The position numbers and the translations under genes are program-made. Below the pieces are notes generated by a model. The model saw only the letters and a program-made list of their open reading frames with translations, searched no databases and was not told the DNA's origin. DNA of 64,000 bases from Pseudahrensia aquimaris (GTDB lineage Bacteria; Pseudomonadota; Alphaproteobacteria; Rhizobiales; Rhizobiaceae): assembly GCF_042676045.1 (NCBI RefSeq), contig NZ_JBHTJV010000002.1, forward strand, positions 731,579 to 795,578, given 5' to 3'. Of the stretch, positions 40,324-50,285 are shown piece by piece; position 1 is the first letter of the stretch; each line of letters opens with the position of its first letter.

Positions 40324-41760
40324 TTAGCCGGTGTTTTTGCCGTCTTTGCCGACATAGGCGATGCGCAGCATGTTTGTAGAGCCGGGGGTTTGCAGCGGTA
40401 CGCCTGCCGAAATGATAATGCGGCCTCCCGCTTCAACCAAACCTTCGTTAAAGGCAAACTCACACGCCTTATCCACCATGTCGTCGAGGTCTTTTGCATC
40501 CGGTGCAATGACACAGCGGGTACCCCAACACAGAGCGAGCCTGCGGGCTGTTTCAGTGACAGGCGACAAAGCGAGGATTGGCTTGCTGGGGCGCACCCGT
40601 GCGGCGCGAAGTCCCGTCGAGCCGGATGCGGTGAAGCAAACTATGGCTGCAAGATCGAGTGTTTCCGCGATCTGCGCTGCAGCAAACGATATCGCATCAG
40701 CGCCAGTCGGTTCCGCTTCGGGGCGTTGGCTTGCGATTGTGTCCAGGTAGCCTTTGTCGGCTTCCATGGCCTCTGCAACGGAATTCATGGTTTGTACGGC
40801 TTCCAGCGGGTAGGAACCGGCGGCACTTTCGGCGGACAGCATAATGGCGTCTGCGCCCTCGTAGACGGCGTTTGCGACGTCAGAGACCTCTGCACGCGTC
40901 GGCACCGGGTTGTCGATCATTGATTCCAGCATTTGCGTTGCGACAATCACCGGGCGGCCAGCGCGACGGCATTTGCGGATCATCTTCTTCTGGATAGACG
41001 GCACGACTTCCAGCGGCATTTCTACGCCAAGATCGCCACGTGCCACCATGATGGCGTCTGCCATTTCGATGATCTCGTCCAAGCGCTGAACGGCTTGTGG
41101 TTTTTCGATCTTTGCAAGAAGACCGACTTTGCCTTTGCAGATCTTGCGCGCTTCAGCGAGGTCTTCCGGGCGCTGAATGAAAGACAGAGCTACCCAGTCG
41201 ACTTCCTCTTTCAGTACGGCTTGAAGGTCTGCCCGGTCTTTTTCGGTCAATGCTCCGGACATGAGCTCAGAATCGGGCAAGTTCACGCCCTTGCGGTCGG
41301 CCAACCACGTTCCGTTGACGACTTCGGCCTTTGCCCAACCGTCGCCCGTTTCGATAACTTTCAGCTTTACCTTACCGTCGTTGACCAGAAGCCTGTGGCC
41401 AATTTCCATTGCCTCAAGAATTTCCGGGTGGGGAAGTTGGACGCGGTAAGCGTCGCCCGGTGTGGGATCACTGTCGAGTGTGATAACGTGACCCGGCTGC
41501 ACGGCAACTTCACCATTTGCAAACGTACCCAGGCGGTGTTTCGGGCCTTGAATGTCGGCCAGAATACCAATGGGAAATCCGACTTCCTTTTCCACATTGC
41601 GAATGCGGCGAACGAGGTCGCTCAGCATTTCGTGGCTGGAATGGCTCATGTTGATGCGAAAGGCGTCAGCGCCTGCAAGGCACAGCTTCTTGATCATCTC
41701 TTCCGTGTTTGACGCGGGGCCAAGTGTTGCGAGTATTTTGATGCGTCTTGAGCGGATCAT
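40324..41760 (-). CDS. pyk: Pyruvate kinase
   Basis: 478 residues, the usual length. It converts phosphoenolpyruvate and ADP to pyruvate and ATP in glycolysis. Motifs: KILATLGPASNTEEM at the N-terminus, AFRINMSHSSHEM, the catalytic-lysine region LLAKIEKPQAVQRLDEI, MVARGDLGVEMPLEVVP and ATQMLESMIDNPVPTRAEVS. It overlaps the upstream DUF1036 gene by 4 nt, an arrangement recurring in Hyphomicrobiales. Confidence 0.97.
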   Translation of the reverse strand: MIRSRRIKILATLGPASNTEEMIKKLCLAGADAFRINMSHSSHEMLSDLVRRIRNVEKEVGFPIGILADIQGPKHRLGTFANGEVAVQPGHVITLDSDPTPGDAYRVQLPHPEILEAMEIGHRLLVNDGKVKLKVIETGDGWAKAEVVNGTWLADRKGVNLPDSELMSGALTEKDRADLQAVLKEEVDWVALSFIQRPEDLAEARKICKGKVGLLAKIEKPQAVQRLDEIIEMADAIMVARGDLGVEMPLEVVPSIQKKMIRKCRRAGRPVIVATQMLESMIDNPVPTRAEVSDVANAVYEGADAIMLSAESAAGSYPLEAVQTMNSVAEAMEADKGYLDTIASQRPEAEPTGADAISFAAAQIAETLDLAAIVCFTASGSTGLRAARVRPSKPILALSPVTETARRLALCWGTRCVIAPDAKDLDDMVDKACEFAFNEGLVEAGGRIIISAGVPLQTPGSTNMLRIAYVGKDGKNTG

Positions 41761-42230
41761 TGTTGGGCTTTCTCGTCCGTGCCGCTCTGGTTGGCTTCCG
41801 TCAGACGGACCTGCCAGTTGGCTTGATTTCCAGTGTCGATTTCAAAAAAGCCCGTGCGTTCGTAGCCACGTGCAAAACAGTCTTTCAGGCCCTCAATGCG
41901 AAATTCGCGTGCCGATGTACACATGAAAACGGGGCCGCGCCATTGGCCACCAGTATCTGCGTTTTCTGCATAAATATAGAAGTATCGCGACGACAGAGCG
42001 CCTTCGATTACAGTAGCGCATACGCCGGATGGAACCCGCCACCAACCTTCCATCACCCAGCCGTCGGTGTTGCGGTAACCGATAGCAACTCCGGTCATGC
42101 TTTTGGTGTCATTGCAGACTTTCAGATCGGCAAGAGCGGGTGCGGTTTGCGCGGCAGTTGCCGCAAGCAGCGCGGCGGCTGCAAGCCAAGTTTTTTTCAC
42201 AAAACGCAAGGGTTCGCACCGCTTTTTCAT
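41757..42230 (-). CDS. DUF1036 exported protein
   Basis: 157 residues with a signal peptide (TWLAAAALLAATAAQTAPALA). The mature domain is DUF1036: LKVCNDTKSMTGVAIGY, WVMEGWWRVPSG and YFYIYAENADTGGQW, with conserved cysteines likely to form disulfides. The family is a periplasmic membrane-associated protein of unknown function, usually next to pyk in this bacterial order. It is translationally coupled to pyk by an ATGA overlap. Confidence 0.88.
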   Translation of the reverse strand: MKKRCEPLRFVKKTWLAAAALLAATAAQTAPALADLKVCNDTKSMTGVAIGYRNTDGWVMEGWWRVPSGVCATVIEGALSSRYFYIYAENADTGGQWRGPVFMCTSAREFRIEGLKDCFARGYERTGFFEIDTGNQANWQVRLTEANQSGTDEKAQQ

Positions 42231-42291
42231 AGTATGGTTTGTTGCAACGTTCGGCTCCGGGTGTCAACGCGCCCGGGCGGTTGCTCAGCGC

Positions 42292-43314
42292 TCATTGTTG
42301 GTCCTTTTGCGGCCGTGCCATCCATATGCCGAACAAGATCAGTGCGCCGCCGATAATCTGGATGCCGGATAGACTTTCGTTTACGATCAGCCAAGCAAAA
42401 AGCGCTGCTGCCACCGCTTCGATAAAAATCACCAGCGATGAGAATGTCGCTGACAGTGAACCAAGCGCCACGGCCAACAAACCTTGCCCACCCGTGTGCG
42501 CCAGTAGGCCAAGTGCAAGCACAGCGAGCAAACCTGTGATGGTTTGCGGCCATAGCCCTTGGCCGGCCAACAAAGTGACCACCAGCAAGCAGGCGGCTGT
42601 GATGGTTGTGCTCATAAAAACCAATGCTCCCGCTCCGTGTGTGCGGCGTGCGACGCGCACAGCGAGAAAATAGAGGCCAAAGAAGATCGACGTGATGAAG
42701 CCGTAGACATCGCCCATAAAGCGCTCGGGCGCGAGTTGATACGAGCCGCCGATCAACAGCGCAGCGCCTGCAAGGCATAGGAACAAGCCAAAGACGATCC
42801 TCTGTGTGACGGGTTCACCGATGAAAGCTCCTGAAAGCAGTGCGACCCAGATAGGCGCGAGGCAGGCCAGAAAGGTTGCGTTGGCAATCGTCGTTTCTAA
42901 AATGGCCAAATGCCAAAAGAACAGATCGCCTGCGAAAAAGAGACCGGATAGCCAAACAGCACCGTCCCAACGCAAGGCTTTTTTCAGCGGTATGCCGGTT
43001 CGGCGGCACTCCCACACCATCCACAGAAACAAAACGGGAAGCGCTAGCGCCACGCGCCAGAAGGCGCTGGCAAACGGGCCAACGTCTGCAAAACGCACAA
43101 AGACGGGCGAAATGCCCATGGCCAGCGCGCCCAACACCAACGCGCCGAATGCCAACGGAAACGACAATTGGGGCATGGCATCGTCGACATCGGAAGCGTT
43201 TGATGGACTGTTTTCTGCTGGGAGTGTCACTTGCAGGATCTGCGGCGTTGCTGATGGGCCTGCAGCATTGAACGAGTGACTGGGCTGTGACAAGAAGCTA
43301 ATTCTTGCCAGCAA
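42292..43314 (-). CDS. EamA/DMT-family transporter
   Basis: Up to 340 residues; ATG 43176 (MPQLSFPLAFGALVLG) would give a 294-residue protein starting right before the first helix and may be the real start. Ten membrane helices in two EamA halves: SPVFVRFADVGPFASAFWRV in the first and GPWATGLLA-like hydrophobic repeats with FIEAVAAALFAWLIVNESLS in the second. It is an inner-membrane exporter or importer of amino acids or metabolites; the substrate is unknown. It is divergent from the formylglutamate amidohydrolase. Confidence 0.88.
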   Translation of the reverse strand: MLARISFLSQPSHSFNAAGPSATPQILQVTLPAENSPSNASDVDDAMPQLSFPLAFGALVLGALAMGISPVFVRFADVGPFASAFWRVALALPVLFLWMVWECRRTGIPLKKALRWDGAVWLSGLFFAGDLFFWHLAILETTIANATFLACLAPIWVALLSGAFIGEPVTQRIVFGLFLCLAGAALLIGGSYQLAPERFMGDVYGFITSIFFGLYFLAVRVARRTHGAGALVFMSTTITAACLLVVTLLAGQGLWPQTITGLLAVLALGLLAHTGGQGLLAVALGSLSATFSSLVIFIEAVAAALFAWLIVNESLSGIQIIGGALILFGIWMARPQKDQQ

Positions 43315-43329
43315 ACCCTTTGGTGCGCA

Positions 43330-44136
43330 TTGTCAGCCTCTGAGTTCATGCCCTATGAGACGATTGAAGGCGACCCCTCATCTGGGATCGTGCTGTTGTG
43401 CGATCATGCGCGAAATACACTGCCTGAAGAATACGGCTCGCTGGGGCTTCCTGCAGAAGAATTTGAGCGACATATCGCATATGACATAGGCGTGGAGGCT
43501 CTTACCCACGCTTTGGCCAAGCGGCTTGGGTGTCCGGCCGTTCATTCTTGTTTTTCGCGCCTGCTGATTGATCCAAACCGTGGTGAGGACGATCCCACAA
43601 TTGTCATGCGCCTATCGGATGGAACCGTGGTGCCCGGCAATCACCCAATCACAACGGAAGAAATCAGAGGCCGTATCGAACGATTTCACGCGCCCTATCA
43701 TCGCGCTATCGATGATCAATTGGATGCGTGCATCGAAGCAGGGCGAAACCCGTTGGTGTTGTCGATCCATTCCTTCACCCCCGTTTGGCGCGGCGCGAAA
43801 CGGCCATGGCATGGCGCGATCTTGTGGGACAGTGACCCGCGATTGAATCGCTTCATGATTGACGGTCTGCGCGCCCATGGAAATCTGATCATCGGTGATA
43901 ATGAACCTTATGACGGCGCGTTGAAAAATGACACGATGTACCGCCACTGCACCCAACGAGGACTGGCGCACTCGCTGATTGAAGTGCGGCAGGATTTGAT
44001 CGCTGATGAAGCGGGTGTTCAGCGCTGGGCCGACATCATCGCTCCGCTGCTTGAACTGGCCAACATGCGGCCTGAAATGCATGAAATAGTCTATTACGGT
44101 TCCCGCACTGATGGGACATTGAAGAAAGAGGACTGA
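43330..44136 (+). CDS. N-formylglutamate amidohydrolase family protein
   Basis: 268 residues from TTG 43330; ATG 43348 is an alternative, 6 residues shorter. The family hydrolyses N-formylglutamate to glutamate and formate, the last step of one histidine degradation route, but no other hut gene is nearby. Metal-binding motifs include VLLCDHARNTLPEEYG, SRLLIDPNRGEDDPT and LSIHSFTPVWRG. It is coupled to the DUF1244 gene, 3 bp downstream. The exact substrate is unproven. Confidence 0.87.
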   Translation: MSASEFMPYETIEGDPSSGIVLLCDHARNTLPEEYGSLGLPAEEFERHIAYDIGVEALTHALAKRLGCPAVHSCFSRLLIDPNRGEDDPTIVMRLSDGTVVPGNHPITTEEIRGRIERFHAPYHRAIDDQLDACIEAGRNPLVLSIHSFTPVWRGAKRPWHGAILWDSDPRLNRFMIDGLRAHGNLIIGDNEPYDGALKNDTMYRHCTQRGLAHSLIEVRQDLIADEAGVQRWADIIAPLLELANMRPEMHEIVYYGSRTDGTLKKED

Positions 44137-44139
44137 GCG

Positions 44140-44439
44140 ATGAATGAGATTGACGACGCAACCCGCACGGAACTGGAAGCCGCTGCTTTCCGTCGCCTGA
44201 TCTCGCATTTGCGCGAGCGTACGGACGTTCAAAACATCGACATGATGAACCTGAGCGGCTTTTGCCGAAACTGCCTGTCGCGCTGGTATATGGAAGCCGC
44301 GAATGAGAAGGGCATTGACCTCGACAAAGACGGTGCGCGCGAGGTCGTCTACGGCATGCCATTCGATGAATGGAAGGCAAAATATCAGACCGAGGCTAGC
44401 GAAGAACAAAAAGCTGCATTCGACAAATCTCACGGTTGA
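44140..44439 (+). CDS. DUF1244 protein
   Basis: 99 residues, soluble and charged, with the DUF1244 signature RRLISHLRERTDVQNIDMMN and GFCRNCLSRWYMEAANEKGI, the two nearby cysteines being conserved. A small protein of unknown function, widely distributed in Proteobacteria. It is almost contiguous with the amidohydrolase gene and followed by gapR 73 bp later. Confidence 0.88.
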   Translation: MNEIDDATRTELEAAAFRRLISHLRERTDVQNIDMMNLSGFCRNCLSRWYMEAANEKGIDLDKDGAREVVYGMPFDEWKAKYQTEASEEQKAAFDKSHG

Positions 44440-44511
44440 TTTCGCGCAGTGAAACCATCACAAAAGCGTTCGATTTAAGCGGCGGTTCAGCCCAAGTGAA
44501 AGAGCAATAAT

Positions 44512-44778
44512 ATGGCAGAAGAAGAAACCGGCCCGGAAAGCGCAAGCCACGGTGTGGCCGTTGCGCAATTGCGTTCCGTCATCGAGCGCATCGAGCGTTT
44601 GGAAGAAGAAAAGAAGGCGATTGCCGACGATATCCGCGATGTTTTCGCTGAAGCCAAAGCCAACGGTTTCGATATCAAAGCGCTGCGTGCCATCGTACGT
44701 CTGCGCAAGAAGGAGCCTACCGAGCGTGAAGAAGAAGAAGCCGTGCTGGACCTCTACAAATCTGCGTTGGGTATGTAA
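44512..44778 (+). CDS. gapR: GapR-like DNA-binding protein (DUF2312)
   Basis: 88 residues, almost all helical and rich in charged residues: AVAQLRSVIERIERLEEEKK then ADDIRDVFAEAKANGFDIKA and LRAIVRLRKKEPTEREEEEA. This is the DUF2312 family, whose Caulobacter member GapR forms a clamp around overtwisted, AT-rich DNA and assists topoisomerases during replication. Conserved across Alphaproteobacteria, which supports the taxonomic call. It is convergent with the ABC transporter ATPase gene. Confidence 0.92.
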   Translation: MAEEETGPESASHGVAVAQLRSVIERIERLEEEKKAIADDIRDVFAEAKANGFDIKALRAIVRLRKKEPTEREEEEAVLDLYKSALGM

Positions 44779-44800
44779 GCAAGCGGTTTGAGTGCGGGGA

Positions 44801-46420
44801 TCAGCCTTCGCGCTCTGCCAGTAATTGATCGAGCCAATCCGGGTCCATTTCGGGCACGGATGAAAGCAAGAGTTTGGTGTAGTCGGGATATGGCGGGGCG
44901 AAGATTTCGCTCTTCAAGCCCTGCTCCACTACTTCACCCTGATTCATCACCACGATCTCATCGGAAATCGCCTTCACGACTGCGATGTCGTGGGTGATGA
45001 ATAGATAGGTGATGTTGAACTCTTTCTGGAGCCGCAGCAGCAGGCGCAGAATGCCTTCTTGCACGATCTGATCGAGCGCAGAAGTGACCTCGTCGCAGAT
45101 GATGATTTCAGGCTCGGCTGCAAGCGCGCGAGCGATGCAGATACGCTGCTTTTGGCCGCCGGACATTTCGCCGGGAAAGCGGTCGAGGAAAGTGTTGTCC
45201 AACTCGATCATATCCAGCAGTTCAGCTACGCGCTTATCACGCGCTGCACCTTTTATGCCGTGATAGAACTCAAGCGGCCGTCCGATAATGTCCGCAACGG
45301 TTTGGCGCGGGTTCATTGCCGTATCCGCCATTTGATAGATCATCTGGATCTTGCGCAGTTGCTCTTTGCTGCGCTGCTTCAATGCTGCGGGCAGTGGCTC
45401 GCCATTGAATTCCACAGTGCCACCAATGGGCGGCAGAAGACCCGTTATCACCCGCGCTGTAGTGGATTTGCCCGAACCGGATTCGCCGACCACAGCAACG
45501 GTTTTTCCCCGCGGAAGATTGATCGACACATCGTGCAAGACTTTGATCGAATTGCCGTAGGCTGCATCGACGTTCTTGATGGACAGCACAGTGTCGTCTG
45601 ATGTTTCTTCCGGCTTTTCCAGAGAACGCACTGACCACAGAGACTTCGTGTATTCCGCTTCCGGCTTGCTCAACATCTTGCGGGTTTCGGCCTCTTCAAC
45701 CTCTTCGCCATATCGCAGGACCTTGATTTTGTCTGCCATCTGCGCGACGACCGCCAGATCGTGGGTTATGTATATTGCGGCGGTGTTGAAGCGGTCGACG
45801 ATATCGCGCATGGCGACCAAGACTTCGACTTGGGTGGTTACGTCCAGTGCCGTGGTGGGTTCGTCGAAGATGATGAGATCGGGTCGGGGTGACATGGCCA
45901 TTGCCGTCATCACGCGCTGAAGCTGACCGCCGGAGACCTGATGGGGATAGCGCTCGCCGATGGTGTCAGGGTCCGGCAATTGAAGGCTTTCGTAAAGCTG
46001 TACCGCGTCCTGTTTGGCCGCTTCTGTCGGGTTGATATCGTGGCCTACGGTCGCCTCAACGGTCTGGTCGATCAAGCGGTGGGCGGGGTTGAACGAGGCA
46101 GCGGCGGATTGCGCAACATAAGCCATGCGCGAACCCCAGAGCTTGCGCTTTTCTTTCTCCGGCATCGAAGCAAGATCAAGGCCGTCGAACATGATGGAGC
46201 CCGATTTGATTTTGCAGCCCGGTTGGGCAAAGCCCATGGCGGCTTTGCCAAGGGTTGATTTGCCCGCGCCGGACTCGCCGATCAGACCAAGCACTTCGCC
46301 GCGGTGCAGGGTAAGGTCTACGCCCTTGATGATTTCGTGCCAGCGTTCGTCGGAAAAACCGTCGATGCGAATATCGCGCATTTCCAGCAGAATATCGCCC
46401 TTTTCGCTATCAGTGCTCAT
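44801..46420 (-). CDS. Peptide-type ABC transporter, two ATPase domains fused (DppD-DppF-like)
   Basis: 539 residues from ATG 46420 (MSTDSEKGDILLEM), overlapping the permease gene by 11 nt. Two complete ATP-binding cassettes: Walker A GLIGESGAGKSTLGKAA with signature HQVSGGQLQRVMTAMA, and GESGSGKSTTARVITG with signature EMSGGQKQRICIARALA. Each half corresponds to one of the DppD and DppF ATPases. It powers uptake of peptides or similar solutes with the two permeases upstream. Confidence 0.93.
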   Translation of the reverse strand: MSTDSEKGDILLEMRDIRIDGFSDERWHEIIKGVDLTLHRGEVLGLIGESGAGKSTLGKAAMGFAQPGCKIKSGSIMFDGLDLASMPEKEKRKLWGSRMAYVAQSAAASFNPAHRLIDQTVEATVGHDINPTEAAKQDAVQLYESLQLPDPDTIGERYPHQVSGGQLQRVMTAMAMSPRPDLIIFDEPTTALDVTTQVEVLVAMRDIVDRFNTAAIYITHDLAVVAQMADKIKVLRYGEEVEEAETRKMLSKPEAEYTKSLWSVRSLEKPEETSDDTVLSIKNVDAAYGNSIKVLHDVSINLPRGKTVAVVGESGSGKSTTARVITGLLPPIGGTVEFNGEPLPAALKQRSKEQLRKIQMIYQMADTAMNPRQTVADIIGRPLEFYHGIKGAARDKRVAELLDMIELDNTFLDRFPGEMSGGQKQRICIARALAAEPEIIICDEVTSALDQIVQEGILRLLLRLQKEFNITYLFITHDIAVVKAISDEIVVMNQGEVVEQGLKSEIFAPPYPDYTKLLLSSVPEMDPDWLDQLLAEREG

Positions 46421-47360
46421 CTTTAAGGCCACTCGTTTTGTGCAGGAACCAATCGACCACGAAGTTCACGCCAACCACCAATAGGGCAATAGCACCAGCT
46501 GGCAGTAGCGGCGTTAGACCGGCTTTGAGATCGTATTGGGCAAACTGGATTAGCGCCGCGTTTTCACGCACCATCGAACCCCAGTCTGCAGTGGGTGGCT
46601 GAAGGCCGACGCCGAGATATGACAGCGCGGCCAACGTTAGGAACACGAAGCAGAAACGCAGGCCGAACTCGGCGACCAGCGGCGGCATGATGTTGGGCAG
46701 GATTTCGCGCACCATAATCCAGCGTGTGCCTTCACCACGCAGTTTTGCGGCCTCGACATAGTCCATTACCACAACGTTCAGCGCGACTGCGCGTGTGAGC
46801 CGGAACACACGTGTGGCGTCCAGTACTGCGATAATCATGATGAGGTTGAGCGTGTTGGTGATCGGGTCGGAAGACTTGAAAACTGCCAGCAGCATGAGCG
46901 CGAAAATGAGGCTGGGAATTGCCATCAGCACATCGACAAAACGCGACAAAATTTGATCAATCCAACCGCGCCAAATGGCGGCGACCAATGCCAAGCCACC
47001 ACCGATGATGAACGATAGGATGGTTGTCGCCAGAGCGATGCCCATCGTGTTGCGTGCGCCGTAGATAAGGCGGGAGAACACATCACGGCCGATCTGGTCG
47101 GTGCCGAAAATGTGTGTCCCGTCCCATGGCGCATAAGGGGTTGGGAACACTTCCGCCTCGCCATAGGGCGCGATGAGTGGCGCGAAGATGGCTGTCAAAA
47201 CGTAAAGCAGCACCACGATCATGCCGAACCAAGCGGTGAGCGGCGCTTTGCGCAATTCAACCTTTATTCGCTCCCAGCGGGTGCGGCGCACGCGGACAAC
47301 ACCGACTTCGGCGGCTGCGGAATATCCGGTTTCGCTCACGTCTTTGCTCTCAACGCTCAT
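46410..47360 (-). CDS. Peptide-type ABC transporter permease (DppC-like)
   Basis: 316 residues, six membrane helices. The N-terminal cytoplasmic segment is followed by the OppC-type helix; GTDQIGRDVFSRLIYGARNT and the cytoplasmic coupling loop EAAKLRGEGTRWIMVREILP are characteristic. It pairs with the DppB-like permease, whose stop overlaps its start by 4 nt. Confidence 0.93.
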   Translation of the reverse strand: MSVESKDVSETGYSAAAEVGVVRVRRTRWERIKVELRKAPLTAWFGMIVVLLYVLTAIFAPLIAPYGEAEVFPTPYAPWDGTHIFGTDQIGRDVFSRLIYGARNTMGIALATTILSFIIGGGLALVAAIWRGWIDQILSRFVDVLMAIPSLIFALMLLAVFKSSDPITNTLNLIMIIAVLDATRVFRLTRAVALNVVVMDYVEAAKLRGEGTRWIMVREILPNIMPPLVAEFGLRFCFVFLTLAALSYLGVGLQPPTADWGSMVRENAALIQFAQYDLKAGLTPLLPAGAIALLVVGVNFVVDWFLHKTSGLKDEH

Positions 47361-48400
47361 CTTGGATGCAACAATCTGGGGTTGGTGATTATGCCGATAA
47401 CGTCCGCCAATAGATTCAGCAAAATGTATGTTGCGCCGAGGATTAGCGCGCAGGCTTGTACAACCGGGATGTCCCGGCTGGTCACAGCATCGACCATCAA
47501 TTGTCCGATGCCGGGATAGGCGAAGACGGCTTCCACGACGACCACGCCAACAACGAGATAGGCCAAGTTAAAAGCGATAACGGCAGCGATGGGCGCCCAA
47601 GCGTTCGGCAAAGCGTGTTTGAGAATGATGCGCGAGCGTGAAACGCCCTTCAACCGCGCCATTTCGATATAGGGGCTAGCAAGCAGGTTGATGATTGCGG
47701 CCCGTGTCATGCGCATCATATGCGCGACGATCACGAGGGTGAGCGTCATTGCCGGAAGGGTGATGCGATAAAGTTTTTCCGATAGCGCCATGTCGTCAGA
47801 AATATTGGGAAGCGATGGAAAGATCGGGAAGATCGTCGCCAGCATGAGAATAAGGATGTAGGCAACGAAGAACTCCGGAAACGAGATGGTCGTCAGCGTT
47901 GTGGCGTTGACGATGCGGTCGTAGATAGAATTGCGATAAAGCGCTGCCGTGATGCCGAGAAACAAGGAAAGAGGCACGGCAATGACTGCGGCGACACTGG
48001 CGAGAAACAGTGTGTTGCTGAGGCGCGGAGCGATCAGCTCCAACACAGGGCGGGATCGGTCGACGCCCGATGCTGCACGGCCAGAAAACGATGTGCCGAA
48101 GTCGCCGACAATCGCACCGCTCATCCACTCGAAATAACGAAGATAGGCTGGCTTATCGAGGCCCAGTTCAGCGCGGTAGGCTGCCACGGTGGCTTCTGTT
48201 GCGGCTTGGCCCAGAACGGCTTGGCCGAAATCGCCCGGTAAAAGCAGCAGTGCACAAAAGATGATGATGGAGACGAAAAACAGGGTCAAAAGGCCCAATG
48301 CAAGCCTTTGGAAAATCGTGCTCACGACCGGATGCACTGGTTCTACGCTCCCCTGCTTACGCAACATTTTGACAGCGCTGACCGAAACTGGCCCTCCCAC
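47357..48400 (-). CDS. Peptide-type ABC transporter permease (DppB-like)
   Basis: 347 residues; an internal ATG at 48367 may be the true start, close to the first membrane helix. DppB-type features are LLLPGDFGQAVLGQAATEAT after helix 1, MTRAAIINLLASPYIEMARL and the coupling loop LKGVSRSRIILKHALPNAWA. First gene of the permease-permease-ATPase operon and divergent from the binding protein gene, with a 216-bp shared regulatory region. Confidence 0.93.
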   Translation of the reverse strand: MGGPVSVSAVKMLRKQGSVEPVHPVVSTIFQRLALGLLTLFFVSIIIFCALLLLPGDFGQAVLGQAATEATVAAYRAELGLDKPAYLRYFEWMSGAIVGDFGTSFSGRAASGVDRSRPVLELIAPRLSNTLFLASVAAVIAVPLSLFLGITAALYRNSIYDRIVNATTLTTISFPEFFVAYILILMLATIFPIFPSLPNISDDMALSEKLYRITLPAMTLTLVIVAHMMRMTRAAIINLLASPYIEMARLKGVSRSRIILKHALPNAWAPIAAVIAFNLAYLVVGVVVVEAVFAYPGIGQLMVDAVTSRDIPVVQACALILGATYILLNLLADVIGIITNPRLLHPR

Positions 48401-48616
48401 GCTGTCGCTTTAACGCTAGGCGACTGAACCTGCCGTGTAAACGCCAAGGAGCGGTTTGCCAAAAAGAAGCTTTGGGTAAATGTTGGTGCTGCGCAAAATT
48501 TGCAACCAATTGGTTGCTGTGCCTTATTGTTGCGCAAGTGTCACGAAAACCTGCTCCAGTGCGACACACTAACAGTTTGGAGCAACCGTTTGTCTTACCC
48601 AGGGAGTAGAGAAGAC

Positions 48617-50224
48617 ATGGACGACAAAAAACAGATTTATGTTACCAACCAGACAGAGAAGCTGAAGTCCGGCACGATTGATCGCCGCCAGTTTGTCACT
48701 GGTTTGCTGGCTGCAGGCTTTGTTCTGCCATCTGCGCTGACGATGGCGGACCAAGCCTACGCCATGACGCCGAAAAAAGGCGGAACGTATCGCCTCGGCT
48801 CCGGCCATGGCTCGACCACGGATTCGCTTGATCCAGGCACCATTGAAAACGATTTCAGCGCCGGTACCGTGTTCAACTACGGCAACTTCCTCACCGAGGT
48901 TGATGCTTCGGGCAAGCTGCGCCCAGAACTTGCCGAAAGCTACGATTCCACAGACGCGAAGACTTGGGTTTTCAAGCTGCGCAAAGGCGTTGAATTCCAC
49001 AACGGCAAGACGATGGATGCCGATGATGTGATCGCATCTCTCAACCATCACCGCGGCGAGGCTTCCAAGTCTGCTGCGAAGGGAATTCTTTCAGGCGTCA
49101 CCGATATTCGCAAAGATGGCGATGATGTTGTCTTTGAATTGGACGCGCCAAACGCTGACTTTCCGTTCCTGATCAGCGACTATCATCTGGTCATTATGCC
49201 CGGCAAAGACGGCAAGATTGACCCGCTTTCCGGTATTGGCACCGGCGGCTATGTGCTCAACAAATTCGAGCCAGGCGTGCGTGCAGAGTTTACCCGCAAC
49301 CCGAATTACTGGAAAGAAAATGCGGCCTTCTTCGATGAAGTGCAGTTGCTTTCCATTGTCGATATCACTGCGCGTCAAACGGCGCTGATCAATGGTGATG
49401 TGGATGCTATTGGCCGTGTGGATCCGAAGACGGTCGCACTGCTGGCGCGTAACCCGAACATCAACATTTTGGAGAAATCGGGCACCGCTCACTACACATT
49501 TCCGATGCGTCTCGATGTAGAGCCCTTTGGCAATTACGATCTGCGTATGGCGCTCAAGCATGCGATCAAGCGTCAGGAATTGGTGGACAAAATTCTGCTG
49601 GGTCATGGCGCATTGGGCAATGATGTGCCGGTTTCGCCGTCCATGCCTTTCTTTGCCGAACTGCCACAGCGCGAGTTCGATCCGGAGAAAGCAGCCGAGC
49701 ACTACAAGAAGTCCGGCCACAGCGGCACGATTCAGCTTTCCGCGTCTGACGCTGCCTTCGCAGGTGCCGTCGATGCTGCTCAATTGATTGCGGCTTCCGC
49801 CAAAGAGGCTGGCATCGACATTGAAGTCGTTCGCGAGCCTTCCGATGGTTATTGGTCGAACGTGTGGAACAAAAAAGGCTGGTGCGCTTGCTACTGGTCT
49901 GGTCGTCCGACGATCGACTGGATGTACGCTTCGGCCTATGTGGATTCGACAGAGTGGAACGATACCGCTTGGAAAACCACCGATGCAGCCAAGAAGTTCA
50001 ACATGCTCACCAAGGCCGCCAAAGGCGAGCTCGATGAAACGAAGCGTGCTGAAATGTACAAGGAAACGCAGATGTTGCTCGCCGACGATGGCGGCGCGAT
50101 CATTCCACTGTTCAACAACTACATTAACGGCTTGTCCAAAAAGCTCTCCACTGGCGAAAATGTTGCCGCCAACTGGGATCTCGACGGGGGCCGTTCAGCA
50201 GAGCGCTGGTGGTTCAACAGCTAA
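48617..50224 (+). CDS. Peptide-type ABC transporter substrate-binding protein
   Basis: 535 residues from ATG 48617, preceded by AGGGAG; the in-frame ATG at 48500 would add an extension in the promoter region. The N-terminus carries a twin-arginine export signal (DRRQFVTGLLAAGFVLPSA) after a long polar n-region. The mature protein is a family 5 solute-binding protein: DSTDAKTWVFKLRKGVEFHN, DDVIASLNHHRGEA and GTGGYVLNKFEPGVRAEFTR. Twin-arginine export implies folding before transport. It should serve the divergent permease operon. The solute is not identified. Confidence 0.93.
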   Translation: MDDKKQIYVTNQTEKLKSGTIDRRQFVTGLLAAGFVLPSALTMADQAYAMTPKKGGTYRLGSGHGSTTDSLDPGTIENDFSAGTVFNYGNFLTEVDASGKLRPELAESYDSTDAKTWVFKLRKGVEFHNGKTMDADDVIASLNHHRGEASKSAAKGILSGVTDIRKDGDDVVFELDAPNADFPFLISDYHLVIMPGKDGKIDPLSGIGTGGYVLNKFEPGVRAEFTRNPNYWKENAAFFDEVQLLSIVDITARQTALINGDVDAIGRVDPKTVALLARNPNINILEKSGTAHYTFPMRLDVEPFGNYDLRMALKHAIKRQELVDKILLGHGALGNDVPVSPSMPFFAELPQREFDPEKAAEHYKKSGHSGTIQLSASDAAFAGAVDAAQLIAASAKEAGIDIEVVREPSDGYWSNVWNKKGWCACYWSGRPTIDWMYASAYVDSTEWNDTAWKTTDAAKKFNMLTKAAKGELDETKRAEMYKETQMLLADDGGAIIPLFNNYINGLSKKLSTGENVAANWDLDGGRSAERWWFNS

Positions 50225-50245
50225 GCTGATTACAAACAGCAATAT

Positions 50246-50277
50246 GAAAAGGGCGGCTCTCGGGCCGCCCTTTTTTC
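50246..50277 (+). terminator. Rho-independent terminator of the binding-protein gene
   Basis: GGGCGGCTC and its complement GGGCCGCCC form an approximately 8-bp stem with a short loop, followed by TTTTTT. It starts 22 nt after the stop codon. The mirrored A run upstream could also serve the convergent DMT gene. Confidence 0.9.
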
Positions 50278-50285
50278 TGGCGCGT